Source of the DNA: Palaeococcus ferrophilus DSM 13482
GTDB taxonomy: Archaea > Methanobacteriota_B > Thermococci > Thermococcales > Thermococcaceae
NCBI RefSeq assembly: GCF_000966265.1
Contig: NZ_LANF01000018.1
Coordinates: 62,001 to 126,000 of the forward strand
Direction of reading: 5' to 3'
Length of the DNA stretch: 64,000 nucleotides
Positions 51,676 through 60,855 of the stretch are shown one piece after another. Within the stretch, counting starts at the first letter, position 1. Each line of letters opens with the position of its first letter. Made by a program: the position numbers and the translations under genes. The notes beneath the pieces are model-generated. The model was not told where the DNA came from. It saw only the letters and a list, made by a program, of their open reading frames with translations, and searched no databases.

Positions 51676-52875
51676 ATGAAGCGCTGGAAAACCGTCATCC
51701 TGGACACGCTCGTTATGACGGCCGGATTTGGGACGCTGAGCATGATGGGCGTTGCAAAACCCGACATAATCAGCCACTTTGGAATAAGCGGCTCGGCCTA
51801 TGATCTCCAGCACGTTGCCTACGTCTTCGGTCTCTTCATCGCCTTCCTTCTCGGGCACACGAAGCTCTACGAGGGGAGCTTCAAGAGGAGCGTTGCGATA
51901 GCCCTCAGCTGGGCCGCGATCCCACAGCTCATCATACCCTACGTGGGCAACTGGTACGTTGTTGTCGCCCTCCGCTTCATCCAGGGTTTCGTCGTTACAC
52001 TCGTCCCGCTCTTCAGCACGCAGATAGCGCGCTTCTTTGTGGCCGAGAGACCCTTCGCCAAGGGCATAATCCTCTCCGGAATCTTCTGGGGTGGCGTCTT
52101 CGGGAGCATGAGCGCCCGCTACCTCGTGGAAGCGGTTGGCTGGAAGATGGGGTTTGTGATAACTTCCCTCGTCATGTACGCCGTCTTGCTCATCTGGTGG
52201 CTCCTCGTTGAGGACTTCGAGGTCGTTCACGAGAAGGGGAGCGAGAAGGTCAACATATGGAAGATGCCCTTCACCTGGGTGCTTGGTCTGACTTTCTTCC
52301 CGGCCCTCTGGGTCATATTCACCATAATCGGCTTCTCCGCGAGCCTTGGCTACGACCTTGGCTGGACCAAGGAGCACGTCTCGAACCTCAGCACCACCCT
52401 CAACGTCTCGAAGGCCCTCTGGTCAATCGTTATGGGCTTCGTTGGATTCCAGCTCTCGAAGAAGAACCCCACCGCGAGGGGCCTCTTCAAGGCCATCGTG
52501 CAGGTCATGATAGTCTCCTACGGGATAGCCTTCATAGGATTGGCCATCTACTCAAGGGCTATGCTGGCCGGGAACTACGGCATGGCCCTCGCGAGTGTTG
52601 TGCTCGTTGGTGCCCTTCAGGGGACGGGGCCGGCTTTCTGGACGAGTGCCCCCGCCACCTATCCAAAGCGCATCTATCCGAGGGCTTCCTTCGCCCTGGG
52701 CCTCATCTCAAATTCAGCAAACGCCGTGGCACCCTCCGTCACCGAGGCTTTGGCTTCCATAAGCGAGGGCCTTGCCCTCGGTGAGCTCACCGCGATGCCC
52801 CTCCTCGGCATCCTGACGCTCGTTATCGTTTCAAGGATGAGGCTTCCCGTGGAGGAGCTGGGGGATGAGGCTTAA
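51676..52875 (+). CDS. Major facilitator superfamily transporter
   Basis: About 399 residues with around 12 hydrophobic helices. Charged loops between helices are short. The substrate is not recognisable. GAGGTGGG lies four bases before the ATG, and the C-terminus overlaps the next small membrane gene by 11 bp. It may act with the neighbouring transport genes in one plus-strand operon. Confidence 0.82.
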   Translation: MKRWKTVILDTLVMTAGFGTLSMMGVAKPDIISHFGISGSAYDLQHVAYVFGLFIAFLLGHTKLYEGSFKRSVAIALSWAAIPQLIIPYVGNWYVVVALRFIQGFVVTLVPLFSTQIARFFVAERPFAKGIILSGIFWGGVFGSMSARYLVEAVGWKMGFVITSLVMYAVLLIWWLLVEDFEVVHEKGSEKVNIWKMPFTWVLGLTFFPALWVIFTIIGFSASLGYDLGWTKEHVSNLSTTLNVSKALWSIVMGFVGFQLSKKNPTARGLFKAIVQVMIVSYGIAFIGLAIYSRAMLAGNYGMALASVVLVGALQGTGPAFWTSAPATYPKRIYPRASFALGLISNSANAVAPSVTEALASISEGLALGELTAMPLLGILTLVIVSRMRLPVEELGDEA

Positions 52876-53185
52876 ACCCGTTGTTTTCTCCGTTTTTCTC
52901 CTCCTTTCGATTTACTTTCTCGGCATAGGCGTCCTGAGCTACGGGGAGCGCTTTACGTTCGCCGGCTATATTGTGGTGGCGCTCATGCACCTGGCGGTGG
53001 GAGTTGGGATACTTCGGAACAGCAACGCGCTCCGCCAGCTTGGCTCGTACTTCCTGCTTCTCGACTTCCTATTCGGCCTGCTCTGGACGCTCATAGGTGA
53101 GAGGACCGCCCTCGTGATAATGTTCGTCTCCGCCCTTGCCCTCGTCCTCGTGACGAGCGACGAGCTCAGGAAGGAGATGTATTAA
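52865..53185 (+). CDS. Small four-helix membrane protein, unknown
   Basis: About 106 residues, four predicted TM helices, no recognisable motif. GGAGGAG lies six bases before the ATG. A protein of the same size, topology and position relative to an MFS gene occurs at 54156-54479, so the two may be distant paralogues. Function unknown. Confidence 0.6.
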   Translation: MRLKPVVFSVFLLLSIYFLGIGVLSYGERFTFAGYIVVALMHLAVGVGILRNSNALRQLGSYFLLLDFLFGLLWTLIGERTALVIMFVSALALVLVTSDELRKEMY

Positions 53186-53261
53186 TACTCATTGATGGGT
53201 AATATTGCCTCTAACGAAACATTTATTAAGCGTTTCCCCGAGGGGCCCACGGTGATGGGGA

Positions 53262-54159
53262 ATGAACGTGTTTAACAACACCATGGATCTATACGAGAAG
53301 TACAAGCCCACCCCCCTGGTCAGGCTCTCAGCGGAGAGGGGGGATGTCTTTTGCCAAGCTGGAGTTCTTTAACCCCTTCAGCAGGAGCATAAAGGACAGA
53401 ACTGCTTTTAACATGCTTTCACGTGCCCTTGAACGCGGGAACATAAACAGCGCGGCCCTTTTTGAGGCGAGCTCCGGCAACACCAGCGTCTCCCTCGCCG
53501 CGCTCAGCAACGTCCTGGGGATAGAGTTCAGGGCTTACCTGCCGAAGCCAACGCCGAAGGCAACACAGGTTCTCCTGAAGGTTCTTGGGGCGGAAGTGGT
53601 CGTCACGGACTTCGAGACCATAAGCCCTGAGATGGTCGAGTTTGTAAAGGAGGAGGCCAGAAAGGCAGGTGCGGCGAACCTCAACCAGTTCGAGAACGAC
53701 GACAACTTCGATGTTCACTACCGAGTCACGGCGAGGGAGATTGAGGAACAGCTGAGGAGCGTAGGGAAGAAACCGGACGTTCTGATAGCTGGCATCGGAA
53801 CCTCGGGCCACATAGCGGGGCTCGCGAAGTACCTCAAGGAGCGCCACGGCACGGAGGTCATTGGAGTTATCCCCGCGGAGGGGGAGAAGATTCCGGGCAT
53901 CAAGAGGATAAACGGCCAGAAGTGGTATTCCCGCTCGATGGTGGACCGTATTGTGGAGGTAACGAGAAAGGAAGCCATCGAAGGGTCCATAAGCGTTGCC
54001 CGAAGGGACGGCCTTCTAATTGGCCTCAGCTCCGGAGCGGTGGTCAAAGCCTACGAGAGGGTTTCGGAGGAGCTCGATGGCACCCACGTCCTCATCTTCC
54101 CGGACGATGGGTTTAAATACGTGGAGGTCTTTGAGAGCTATCTGGGTGCGAAGACGTGA
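53262..54159 (+). pseudogene. PLP-dependent cysteine synthase-like gene with N-terminal frameshift
   Basis: A first ORF (ATG 53262, preceded by GGTGATGGGG) encodes MNVFNNTMDLYEKYKPTPLV but stops after 36 codons at 53372. The +1 frame continues at 53344 as FAKLEFFNPFSRSIKDRT, holding the PLP Lys and the rest of a cysteine-synthase/threonine-synthase-fold enzyme (ASSGNTS, GIGTSGHIAGL, SSGAV). One base fewer in the G6 run (53338-53343) or T4 run (53349-53352) restores a single protein of about 298 residues. So it is a frameshifted gene, a base error, or a shorter protein starting at the ATG at 53344. Confidence 0.7.
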
Positions 54160-54479
54160 GGATAGCCGTTTATCTGCTCGCCCTTCAGGGTTTTTTCTCC
54201 CTTTACTACTTTCAGAAGACCTTCTTCTACGCGTATCTTGTCTTTGGACTCCTGAACCTTGTCCTCGCCGTCGGGCTCGTGAGGCGCTCGAAGCGAATAG
54301 CGAAAGCGGCCCTGCTCTACAAGGGGCTCGACCTCTTCCTGGCGATACTGATGCTCATGACGGGCGTGGTTCTTCAGGGGGTCAACGCACTGCTGGACAT
54401 AGTGATCATCCACGACATACTCGGCTCGGAGATGTTCCAGGGACGGGAGGGAGAGATGGAGGATGGGGAAGCGGATTAG
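54156..54479 (+). CDS. Small four-helix membrane protein, unknown
   Basis: About 107 residues. Hydrophobic segments near residues 3-20, 24-40, 50-66 and 70-86 are followed by an acidic tail. The GTG start overlaps the preceding stop (GTGA), and the end overlaps the next MFS gene by 17 bp, so the chain is translationally coupled. It is similar in size and layout to the protein at 52865-53185. Confidence 0.55.
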   Translation: MRIAVYLLALQGFFSLYYFQKTFFYAYLVFGLLNLVLAVGLVRRSKRIAKAALLYKGLDLFLAILMLMTGVVLQGVNALLDIVIIHDILGSEMFQGREGEMEDGEAD

Positions 54480-55578
54480 TGGTGTCCACTTTCTCCTCCT
54501 TGCCGGCTTTCTCGCCATCCTCGGCTCGACGATGAGCAAGTCCCCGACGCTCCCCCTCTACGCCGAGAGCCTCGGGCTGGGCAGAAGTGATATAGGCCTC
54601 GTGGCGGCGGCGTCCACCGTGACCGGAATCCTCGTGAACTTCTCCTCCGGCCTTCTCAGCGATCTCTACGGGAGGAGAAAGCTTCTGATCGCTGGAGGCT
54701 TCGTCTTCCTAAGCGCGCCTCTGCTCTACTTCCTCGCGGACGACGCGCTCACCCTCGCCCTCGTCAGGGTTTACTACGGCGTCGCCACCGCGATATTCGT
54801 TCCGGTTTCGTTCGCCCTCGTAAGCGACCTCTATCCGGACAGAAAGGGGACGTTCATGGGCTTTCTGAGTTCAGCAACGCTGGCCGGCAGGGCGCTGGCG
54901 CCCCTTCTGGCGGGGAGCATAATATACTTCCTCGGCTTCCCGGTTGTCTTCCTCCTCTGCTCCATCACTGGCATGGTGGTCTTCCTGCTCTCCTTCAGGT
55001 TTCCGGATACCGGAAGGGAGCTGGAGAAGTTCGAGCTCACTTTCAGTAAAGACCTCCTCATCATCGGCCTGCTCGATGCGTCCGTCTACATGGCATACCA
55101 GGGAATAGAGACGTTCCTGCCGCTCTTCTACTACCTTCAGGGCAGGGCGTGGCTCTCCGGGTTAATCCTCACACTTGAAATCTCGATAATGGCCGTCGTG
55201 AAGCCCTACGCGGGCTACCTCAGCGACAGAATCGGGAGGAGAAAGCCGATAATAATAGGAATGGCTATGGTTGGCCTGGCGGCCTTCGCTTTCGCCTTTG
55301 CCAGTTCCCTCTGGGCAATCGTGGCCGGAGCAATAATCTTCTCGATCGGGGCGTCGGTGAGCGAGGCCTCCACCAAACCCCTCGCCACAGAAATATCGAG
55401 GCTTCGCGGAACCGCCCTCGGCTTCCTGGAGAGCATAAAGGACATCGGGCAGGCGGCAGGACCGGTCCTCATAGGCTTCCTCGGCATTAGAATGGGCTTC
55501 CTCTTCGTTGGGGTCTTTGGTATACTATCCATTGGTGCTTTTCTAATGGGGCGGGGGAGGGTTGGTGATGAGGGGTAA
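54463..55578 (+). CDS. Major facilitator superfamily transporter, drug/sugar efflux type
   Basis: About 371 residues with 12 helices. The MFS motif A is clear in both halves: GLLSDLYGRRKLL and GYLSDRIGRRKP. The layout resembles multidrug or sugar-efflux carriers; the substrate is unknown. The 3' end overlaps the next ORF by 11 bp. Confidence 0.87.
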   Translation: MGKRISGVHFLLLAGFLAILGSTMSKSPTLPLYAESLGLGRSDIGLVAAASTVTGILVNFSSGLLSDLYGRRKLLIAGGFVFLSAPLLYFLADDALTLALVRVYYGVATAIFVPVSFALVSDLYPDRKGTFMGFLSSATLAGRALAPLLAGSIIYFLGFPVVFLLCSITGMVVFLLSFRFPDTGRELEKFELTFSKDLLIIGLLDASVYMAYQGIETFLPLFYYLQGRAWLSGLILTLEISIMAVVKPYAGYLSDRIGRRKPIIIGMAMVGLAAFAFAFASSLWAIVAGAIIFSIGASVSEASTKPLATEISRLRGTALGFLESIKDIGQAAGPVLIGFLGIRMGFLFVGVFGILSIGAFLMGRGRVGDEG

Positions 55579-55954
55579 ACAGGTTTTCTGGCTCTCTGTT
55601 TTGGTTCTCCTCCTCATTCTGGGGGCGTATCCCCATATTAAGCGCCCTGATGAAAGGTTGGGGGAGCACAGCTTTATCCACACCATGAATGGGCTTTGTA
55701 GTCAGTACTTCCCCAACGTAACGTGCGGCGTAATCGCAGGCTGTCTCGAATACAAAAACGGGGCTTCCATTGCCTTCCTGAGGGTCAACTACACGCTCGT
55801 GCAGGTGTGGAATGGCTACGAACCCAGGGGCGGCTCTGTTTACATGGTAACCCTGGACAGGGAAACTCTGAGGGTTCTCTCTATAGAGCCCTCAAACTGG
55901 AGTGAGATGAGAGAAACGCTTTCCATGTGCTCCCCTAAGGGAGAGGAGAAATAA
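55568..55954 (+). CDS. Secreted or membrane-anchored small protein, unknown
   Basis: About 128 residues. An N-terminal hydrophobic signal or anchor (VFWLSVLVLLLILGAYP) is followed by a soluble region with five Cys and several sequons (NVT, NYT, NWS). Disulfides and glycosylation outside the cell are plausible. GGTTGGTG precedes the ATG at 55568. It ends 9 bp from the convergent acyl-CoA synthetase gene. Confidence 0.55.
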   Translation: MRGKQVFWLSVLVLLLILGAYPHIKRPDERLGEHSFIHTMNGLCSQYFPNVTCGVIAGCLEYKNGASIAFLRVNYTLVQVWNGYEPRGGSVYMVTLDRETLRVLSIEPSNWSEMRETLSMCSPKGEEK

Positions 55955-55963
55955 AAAGGGAAA

Positions 55964-56671
55964 TCACTTCAGGATAATCCTTGCGTCAACTATGACCGCT
56001 CCCTCGCCCTCGTTGTAGACGAAGACCGGGTTGAGGTCCATCTCCTTGATGTAGTCCCTGAGGTCGTCCACCAGCCGGGAGACCTTGAGCATGAGGTCAA
56101 CGATTGCCTTCATGTCGGCCGGCTTCTCACCGCGCGCTCCCGCCAGAATCGGGTAGCTCTTTATGCTCTTTATCATTGCCCAGGCGTCCTTCTCCTCTAT
56201 TGGAATAATGCGGAAGGTGACATCCTTGAGAACCTCGACGAATATTCCACCGAGACCGAACATGAGTGCGTGGCCGAACTGCGGGTCTTCCGTGACACCT
56301 ATGATGACCTCCCTGCCGACCTTGAGCATCGGGGCTATGAGGACGCCGAGTATCTCAGCGTTGGGGCGGTATTTGCGCGCGTTCTCGTGGATGACCTCCC
56401 ACTTCTCCTTAAGTTCTTCAGGGGTTTTTATGTTGAGGAGGACCACTTTCGCGTCGCTCTTGTGGAGTATCTGCGGGGACATGAGCTTCATCGCAACGGG
56501 GTAGCCGAGCTCCTCAGCATAGCGGAGTGCCTCGTCAAGGGTCTTTGCAAGCTTCTCCTCCGGCACGGGAAGGCCGTAAGCCTTCAGCACCTGCTTGGCC
56601 TCGTATTCAACGAGGGAGTTCCTTCCTGAGACCTTAACGGCCTCTATAACCTTCAGAGCTTCTTCCTTCAT
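55964..56671 (-). CDS. Acyl-CoA synthetase (ADP-forming) beta subunit
   Basis: About 235 residues of ATP-grasp fold (GYPVAMKLMSPQILHKSDA, GRGV-like GVTEDPQFGHALMFGLGG, then MDLNPVFV). With the alpha subunit it forms ATP from acyl-CoA, ADP and phosphate, the energy-yielding last step of sugar and amino-acid fermentation in Thermococcales. The start ATG 56671 follows GGGTGATGGGT. It lies 18 bp downstream of the alpha gene. Confidence 0.93.
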   Translation of the reverse strand: MKEEALKVIEAVKVSGRNSLVEYEAKQVLKAYGLPVPEEKLAKTLDEALRYAEELGYPVAMKLMSPQILHKSDAKVVLLNIKTPEELKEKWEVIHENARKYRPNAEILGVLIAPMLKVGREVIIGVTEDPQFGHALMFGLGGIFVEVLKDVTFRIIPIEEKDAWAMIKSIKSYPILAGARGEKPADMKAIVDLMLKVSRLVDDLRDYIKEMDLNPVFVYNEGEGAVIVDARIILK

Positions 56672-56689
56672 ACCCATCACCCCACGGTA

Positions 56690-58108
56690 TCAGCCCTTAA
56701 CCCTTTCAAGATACTTGGCGTAGTGAACAAGGCCAGCGATGGCCCTAACTCCCCTCTCGGGGGTTGGATAAACGGGAACGCCCTTCTCCTCGAGTATCTT
56801 TGCGTAGTGCTCCGTCTTCTTACCACCCATCGCGACAGCAACTATCGGCTTGTCGCTCTTCTCCTTGTACTCGGCGAGGATGTCAATAATCTCCATCTCG
56901 TCGAGGAGGGGCACCTGGAAGAGGACTATAACCACTATCGCATCAACGTTGGGGTCGTTCACAAAGGCCTCTATGGCGTACTTGTATCTCTGGGCGTCGG
57001 TGTCTCCGACGACATCCGTTGGGTTGCCCGCTACCGCGTGCGGCGGAAACTTCTCCTTGAGGTACCTGAGGCTCTCCTCGCTGAGGTCGGCCATCCTGAG
57101 GCCGAACTTTGCCACGGCGTCGCTCGCCATGACTCCAGCGCCACCGCCGTCCGTGATGATGCCAACGCGGTCGCCCTTGGGGAGCTTGCACTTGGCAAAG
57201 GCCTTTGCGACATCAAACATGTGCTCGAAGTCCTCCGCCCTTAAAACACCCGTCTGCTTGAAGACGGCATCGTAAATCGTGTCCGCTCCCGCGAGCGAGC
57301 CGGTGTGTGATGATGCCGCCTTGGCCCCGTACTCCGTCCTTCCGCTCTTGAGGGCTATGACGGGCTTGACCTGGCTTATCCTCTTCGCGCTCTCAATGAA
57401 CTTCCTTCCGTCCTTGACGCCCTCGATGTAGAAGGTAACGACCTTTGTAGCATCATCGTGGATGAAGTAGTCCATCAAATCGGCGTCGTCAACGTCGAGC
57501 TTGTTGCCGTAGCTCACCATCTTGCTTATGCCTATTCCCGCCATCGCGGCCCAGTCGAGCATGGCAGCGGCGAAGGCACCGCTCTGGCTGACGAAGGCTA
57601 TCTCGCCGCTCTTGGGCCTGTCCATCTTGCTCTCGGGGAGAAACACGGTGTCAACGCCGGTGTCTGGAACGTAAACGCCGACACAGTTGGGACCAATAAC
57701 CCTTATGCCGTTCTCCCTCGCTATCTCGAGTATCTCCTGCTCCATCCTTTTGCCTTCCTCACCGAGCTCACCGAAGCCGCCCGTGATGATAACGACGCTC
57801 TTTATCCCCTTTTTGGCAATGTCCTTCATCGTGGCCGGCACGAACTTTGCCGGAATCGAGATAACCGCTAAGTCGGTATCCTCGGGGAGCTCCTCAACGC
57901 TCTTGTAGACCTTGTAGCCTTCTATCTCGTCGAGCTTGGGGTTGACCGGATAAATGTTGCCCTTGAAAATCCCGCGCTCTTTGTTCATTTTGAAGTTCTC
58001 GAAGATAACGTTTCCAACCTTACCCTTCTTGTCCGTGGCGCCTATGATGGCGACCGCCTTGGGCTCAAAAAAGGGCTTGAGTTCCTCAACTATTTTCGGC
58101 TTCTCCAT
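56690..58108 (-). CDS. Acyl-CoA synthetase (ADP-forming) alpha subunit
   Basis: About 472 residues. A CoA-binding Rossmann domain (AIIGATDKKGKVG) precedes ligase domains with the catalytic phospho-His in SSHTGSLAG (about residue 268) and the second acidic site SQSGAFAAAM. Several isoforms exist in these organisms, acting on acetate, branched, aromatic or other acids; which one this is cannot be told. GGTGATAGAG precedes ATG 58108; a TATA (ACTTTTATAGG) lies near 58190 on the minus strand. Confidence 0.93.
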   Translation of the reverse strand: MEKPKIVEELKPFFEPKAVAIIGATDKKGKVGNVIFENFKMNKERGIFKGNIYPVNPKLDEIEGYKVYKSVEELPEDTDLAVISIPAKFVPATMKDIAKKGIKSVVIITGGFGELGEEGKRMEQEILEIARENGIRVIGPNCVGVYVPDTGVDTVFLPESKMDRPKSGEIAFVSQSGAFAAAMLDWAAMAGIGISKMVSYGNKLDVDDADLMDYFIHDDATKVVTFYIEGVKDGRKFIESAKRISQVKPVIALKSGRTEYGAKAASSHTGSLAGADTIYDAVFKQTGVLRAEDFEHMFDVAKAFAKCKLPKGDRVGIITDGGGAGVMASDAVAKFGLRMADLSEESLRYLKEKFPPHAVAGNPTDVVGDTDAQRYKYAIEAFVNDPNVDAIVVIVLFQVPLLDEMEIIDILAEYKEKSDKPIVAVAMGGKKTEHYAKILEEKGVPVYPTPERGVRAIAGLVHYAKYLERVKG

Positions 58109-58304
58109 CTCTATCACCTTTTGTTAAGAACTTTGAGTGAATTTTTTTCGAAAGTGGGATATTCCATTTGGAAATTCTCTGTTTGCACCTATAAAAGTTT
58201 TATGCACGTAAAATATGGCCTCTCATGTCTTAAAAAGCCCATCAGTGAACCATAATTCCCCCAATGGGGCAAGCTTTATATCAAATTGGAGGTAATGGGA
58301 AAGC

Positions 58305-59156
58305 ATGGAGGAGAAAGTAATTGAAGCCATAAAACTCGCTGTCTCCCGCATTCCCGCGGACACCGTTGGGGCCCTGCGGGAGGCATACGAGCGTGAGGAG
58401 GACAGGATAGCAAGGTTCAACCTCGGAAACATCCTGAAGGCCATAGAGATTGGAAGAAACCGCTCTATACCCGTGTGCCAGGACACCGGAACGATAACCT
58501 TCTTCGTTGAGGCAGGTCTTGAGAGCCCCTACCTCCGCGAAGTGCGGGGGTGGCTCGTGAACGCTGTAAAACGCGCCACTCTGGAAGTTCCCCTCCGCCC
58601 GAACGCAATAGACGTCGTAACCCACAGAAACTCCGGTGACAACACAGGAAAGAACGTCCCCATCATCCACTGGGAGCTCGCGGGGGGAGACTCCATAAAA
58701 ATCGCCGTTCTTCCGAAAGGAGGAGGGAGTGAGAACTGCTCCGCCCTGGCCATGCTGACTCCTGCTGAGGGATGGGAGGGGGTTAAGCGCTTCGTCCTGG
58801 AGAGGGTTAGAGAATGCGGCGGAAAGCCCTGCCCGCCCGTTATCCTCGGGGTGGGAATTGGAGGGAGTGCTGACCTCTCGCTAAAGCTTGCAAAAAAGGC
58901 TCTCCTCCGGCCGGTAGGCGAGAAGAACCCCGAACCAAAAATCGCGGAACTTGAGGAGGAGATTCTGAGGGAGGTGAACGCCCTCGGAATAGGCCCAATG
59001 GGCATGGGTGGGAACACAACCGCGCTCGACGTTAAAATCGAGGTCGCCCACCGGCATCCTGCGAGCTTCCCCGTCGGGCTAATCGTACAGTGCTGGGCCA
59101 ACAGGAGGGCCTTTATGGAGATAAGCGCGGATGGGACGGTGAGAATATGGCAGTAA
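58305..59156 (+). CDS. Class I fumarate hydratase, alpha subunit
   Basis: About 283 residues. Fe-S ligands are Cys in PVCQDTGT, in ENCSALAM and in RECGGKPCPP, as in two-subunit class I fumarases or the tartrate dehydratase relatives. It hydrates fumarate to malate with a [4Fe-4S] cluster. A TATA (CTTTATATC near 58274) and GGAGGTAATGG lead to the ATG. The beta subunit start overlaps its end by 10 bp. Confidence 0.92.
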   Translation: MEEKVIEAIKLAVSRIPADTVGALREAYEREEDRIARFNLGNILKAIEIGRNRSIPVCQDTGTITFFVEAGLESPYLREVRGWLVNAVKRATLEVPLRPNAIDVVTHRNSGDNTGKNVPIIHWELAGGDSIKIAVLPKGGGSENCSALAMLTPAEGWEGVKRFVLERVRECGGKPCPPVILGVGIGGSADLSLKLAKKALLRPVGEKNPEPKIAELEEEILREVNALGIGPMGMGGNTTALDVKIEVAHRHPASFPVGLIVQCWANRRAFMEISADGTVRIWQ

Positions 59157-59671
59157 GGCTCCACACACCGCTTCAACGGGAGGACGTGGTGAGACTCAGG
59201 GCGGGAGACGTTGTGTACCTCTCGGGGAGAATTCTGACGGCGCGAGATGCCACCCACAGGAAGATACTCTCGCTCGCGGAACTTGGAGAACTCCCGTTTG
59301 ATCTAGAAGGAGCTGTTTTATACCACTGCGGTCCGGTGGTGCGGAAAACCTCCGAGGGCTACGAGATAGTCTCCGCGGGCCCCACCACAAGTTCAAGGAT
59401 GAACGCCTACCTCGAGGGAATCCTGTCGCTCGGTGTCAGGGGTGTAATAGGAAAGGGCGGGATGAACGCTGAGCCCTTCAAAGACCGCGCTGTCTACTTT
59501 GCATTTACAGGCGGCGCGGGTTCCCTCGCGGCCGAAAGCATAAAGCGCGTCGTTGACGTTCTCTGGTTGGAGGAGCTCGGTGTCCCCGAGGCCCTGTGGG
59601 TTCTCGAGGTGGAGGAGTTCCCGCTCCTCGTGGCGGTGGATGCCGAGGGGAACTCGCTGTACAAAGGGTAA
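59147..59671 (+). CDS. Class I fumarate hydratase, beta subunit
   Basis: About 174 residues. Conserved segments include the GDVVYLSGRILTARDATH opening and the GPTTSSRMN, VIGKGGM, YFAFTGGAGSLAAE blocks of the fumarase C-terminal domain, where the substrate binds. GGTGAG precedes the ATG at 59147, inside the alpha gene. L-tartrate dehydratase is the close alternative for the pair. Confidence 0.92.
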   Translation: MAVRLHTPLQREDVVRLRAGDVVYLSGRILTARDATHRKILSLAELGELPFDLEGAVLYHCGPVVRKTSEGYEIVSAGPTTSSRMNAYLEGILSLGVRGVIGKGGMNAEPFKDRAVYFAFTGGAGSLAAESIKRVVDVLWLEELGVPEALWVLEVEEFPLLVAVDAEGNSLYKG

Positions 59672-59710
59672 AAATTTAAACCTCCACGAGGACTCCCGTT
59701 GGTGGTGCTC

Positions 59711-60295
59711 ATGATAACGTATGAACCCATAATGCTGGCCATGCCCCTTGCGCGCCGGATAACGGAGTTCATCGCGAGGGAGAGGAGACTTCCGGAGGGA
59801 GACGAGCTCAGGGTGTTTTTGAAGGAGTTTGGCCTCGAGGAATCGTGCCTTGACAGGGGAATGGCCGTTTACAGGAACCCCTTTGTGCTGGCGATAATCC
59901 TGCCCGGAACGGAGCACGCGGTGGTTGACGTCATCTCCTCCAGCGGCGAGCTCAGCGATGCCCTCGAGGTAATAGCCTATCACGACAAGGAGGTCAACGC
60001 CTACTATGTGGAAATCGTTCCCGCCAGCGAAGTGACGTTTGAGGGCAACGTTGGGCTTGAGCCCGCGATAATTGACGCGGAGAGCTTTGAGATGGAAAGC
60101 TACCCCGTCTTCGGCCACTTTGAGGAGAGGGATGACGGCATATACCTGATACTGGATGAGGAGGCCTACTCCAACTGGAAAGCTAGTGAAAAGCTCCATA
60201 CATGCCCGATATGCGGCGCTGAAGGGGTAGCTTGGAAGGGGGAGAAAGCTTTCTGCCCCTCCTGCGGCTTCGGGTTTGAGGTGGTGAGGAAATGA
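59711..60295 (+). CDS. Zinc-ribbon-containing hypothetical protein
   Basis: About 194 residues. A mixed alpha/beta N-terminal region of unknown family leads to a C-terminal zinc ribbon with CPICG and CPSCG about 19 residues apart. GGTGGTG precedes the ATG at 59711. Its stop overlaps the start of the class II aldolase (ATGA), so they are coupled. Function unknown. Confidence 0.62.
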   Translation: MITYEPIMLAMPLARRITEFIARERRLPEGDELRVFLKEFGLEESCLDRGMAVYRNPFVLAIILPGTEHAVVDVISSSGELSDALEVIAYHDKEVNAYYVEIVPASEVTFEGNVGLEPAIIDAESFEMESYPVFGHFEERDDGIYLILDEEAYSNWKASEKLHTCPICGAEGVAWKGEKAFCPSCGFGFEVVRK

Positions 60296-60846
60296 ACTCC
60301 CCAGTATTCCAGCTTGTGAAGTATTCCCGCCTCGCCCACGAGCGCGGATTAACGGCCGCCTTCGGGGGAAACCTCAGCGTGCTCTTCAATGGGAAGATAT
60401 TCGTGAAGGCCACCGGCGCAGTCATGGACGACATGAGCGGGGCCCAGGTGGCTGTGATGACACTCGATGGAAAGCAGGTGGGCGGTGTGAGGCCGTCATC
60501 GGAGTGGCGCCTCCACCTTGCTATCTACAGGGCGAGGGAGGATGTGAGGGCCATAGCCCACCTTCACCCCTCGTACTCCATAGCGGTTTCAAACATTGGG
60601 GAACGGCTCCCCATAATAACCCCAGAGGCGGAGCTCTACCTCAGGAGAATCCCCGTGGTTCCTTTCCGGCCCGCGGGAAGTGAGGAGCTGGCCGAGGAGA
60701 TTGCCAAAGTCATGGAGGAGTACGATGCGGCGATAATGGAGAACCACGGGATTGTTACAGTCGGAAGAACCCTCCGCGAGGCCTTCTACAAGGCGGAGCT
60801 CGTGGAGGAGAGCGCGAAGCTCTGGTATTTAAGAGAAAAGCATTGA
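60292..60846 (+). CDS. Class II aldolase/adducin family protein (fuculose-phosphate aldolase-like)
   Basis: About 184 residues. Zinc ligands in HLHPSYS, the acidic residue in ITPEAEL and the final His of ENHGIV match class II sugar-phosphate aldolases such as FucA and RhaD. Archaeal members split sugar phosphates to DHAP and an aldehyde and may serve as a salvage aldolase for methylthioribose-type or pentose-derived compounds. Substrate not assignable. Confidence 0.87.
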   Translation: MNSPVFQLVKYSRLAHERGLTAAFGGNLSVLFNGKIFVKATGAVMDDMSGAQVAVMTLDGKQVGGVRPSSEWRLHLAIYRAREDVRAIAHLHPSYSIAVSNIGERLPIITPEAELYLRRIPVVPFRPAGSEELAEEIAKVMEEYDAAIMENHGIVTVGRTLREAFYKAELVEESAKLWYLREKH

Positions 60847-60855
60847 AAAAACAAA

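Noticed and set aside
50149-52377. 742-codon minus-strand frame across an aminotransferase and transporter
   Set aside because: Very long but composed of antisense-type sequence, with no start signal; it spans three plus-strand genes with clear motifs and ribosome sites.
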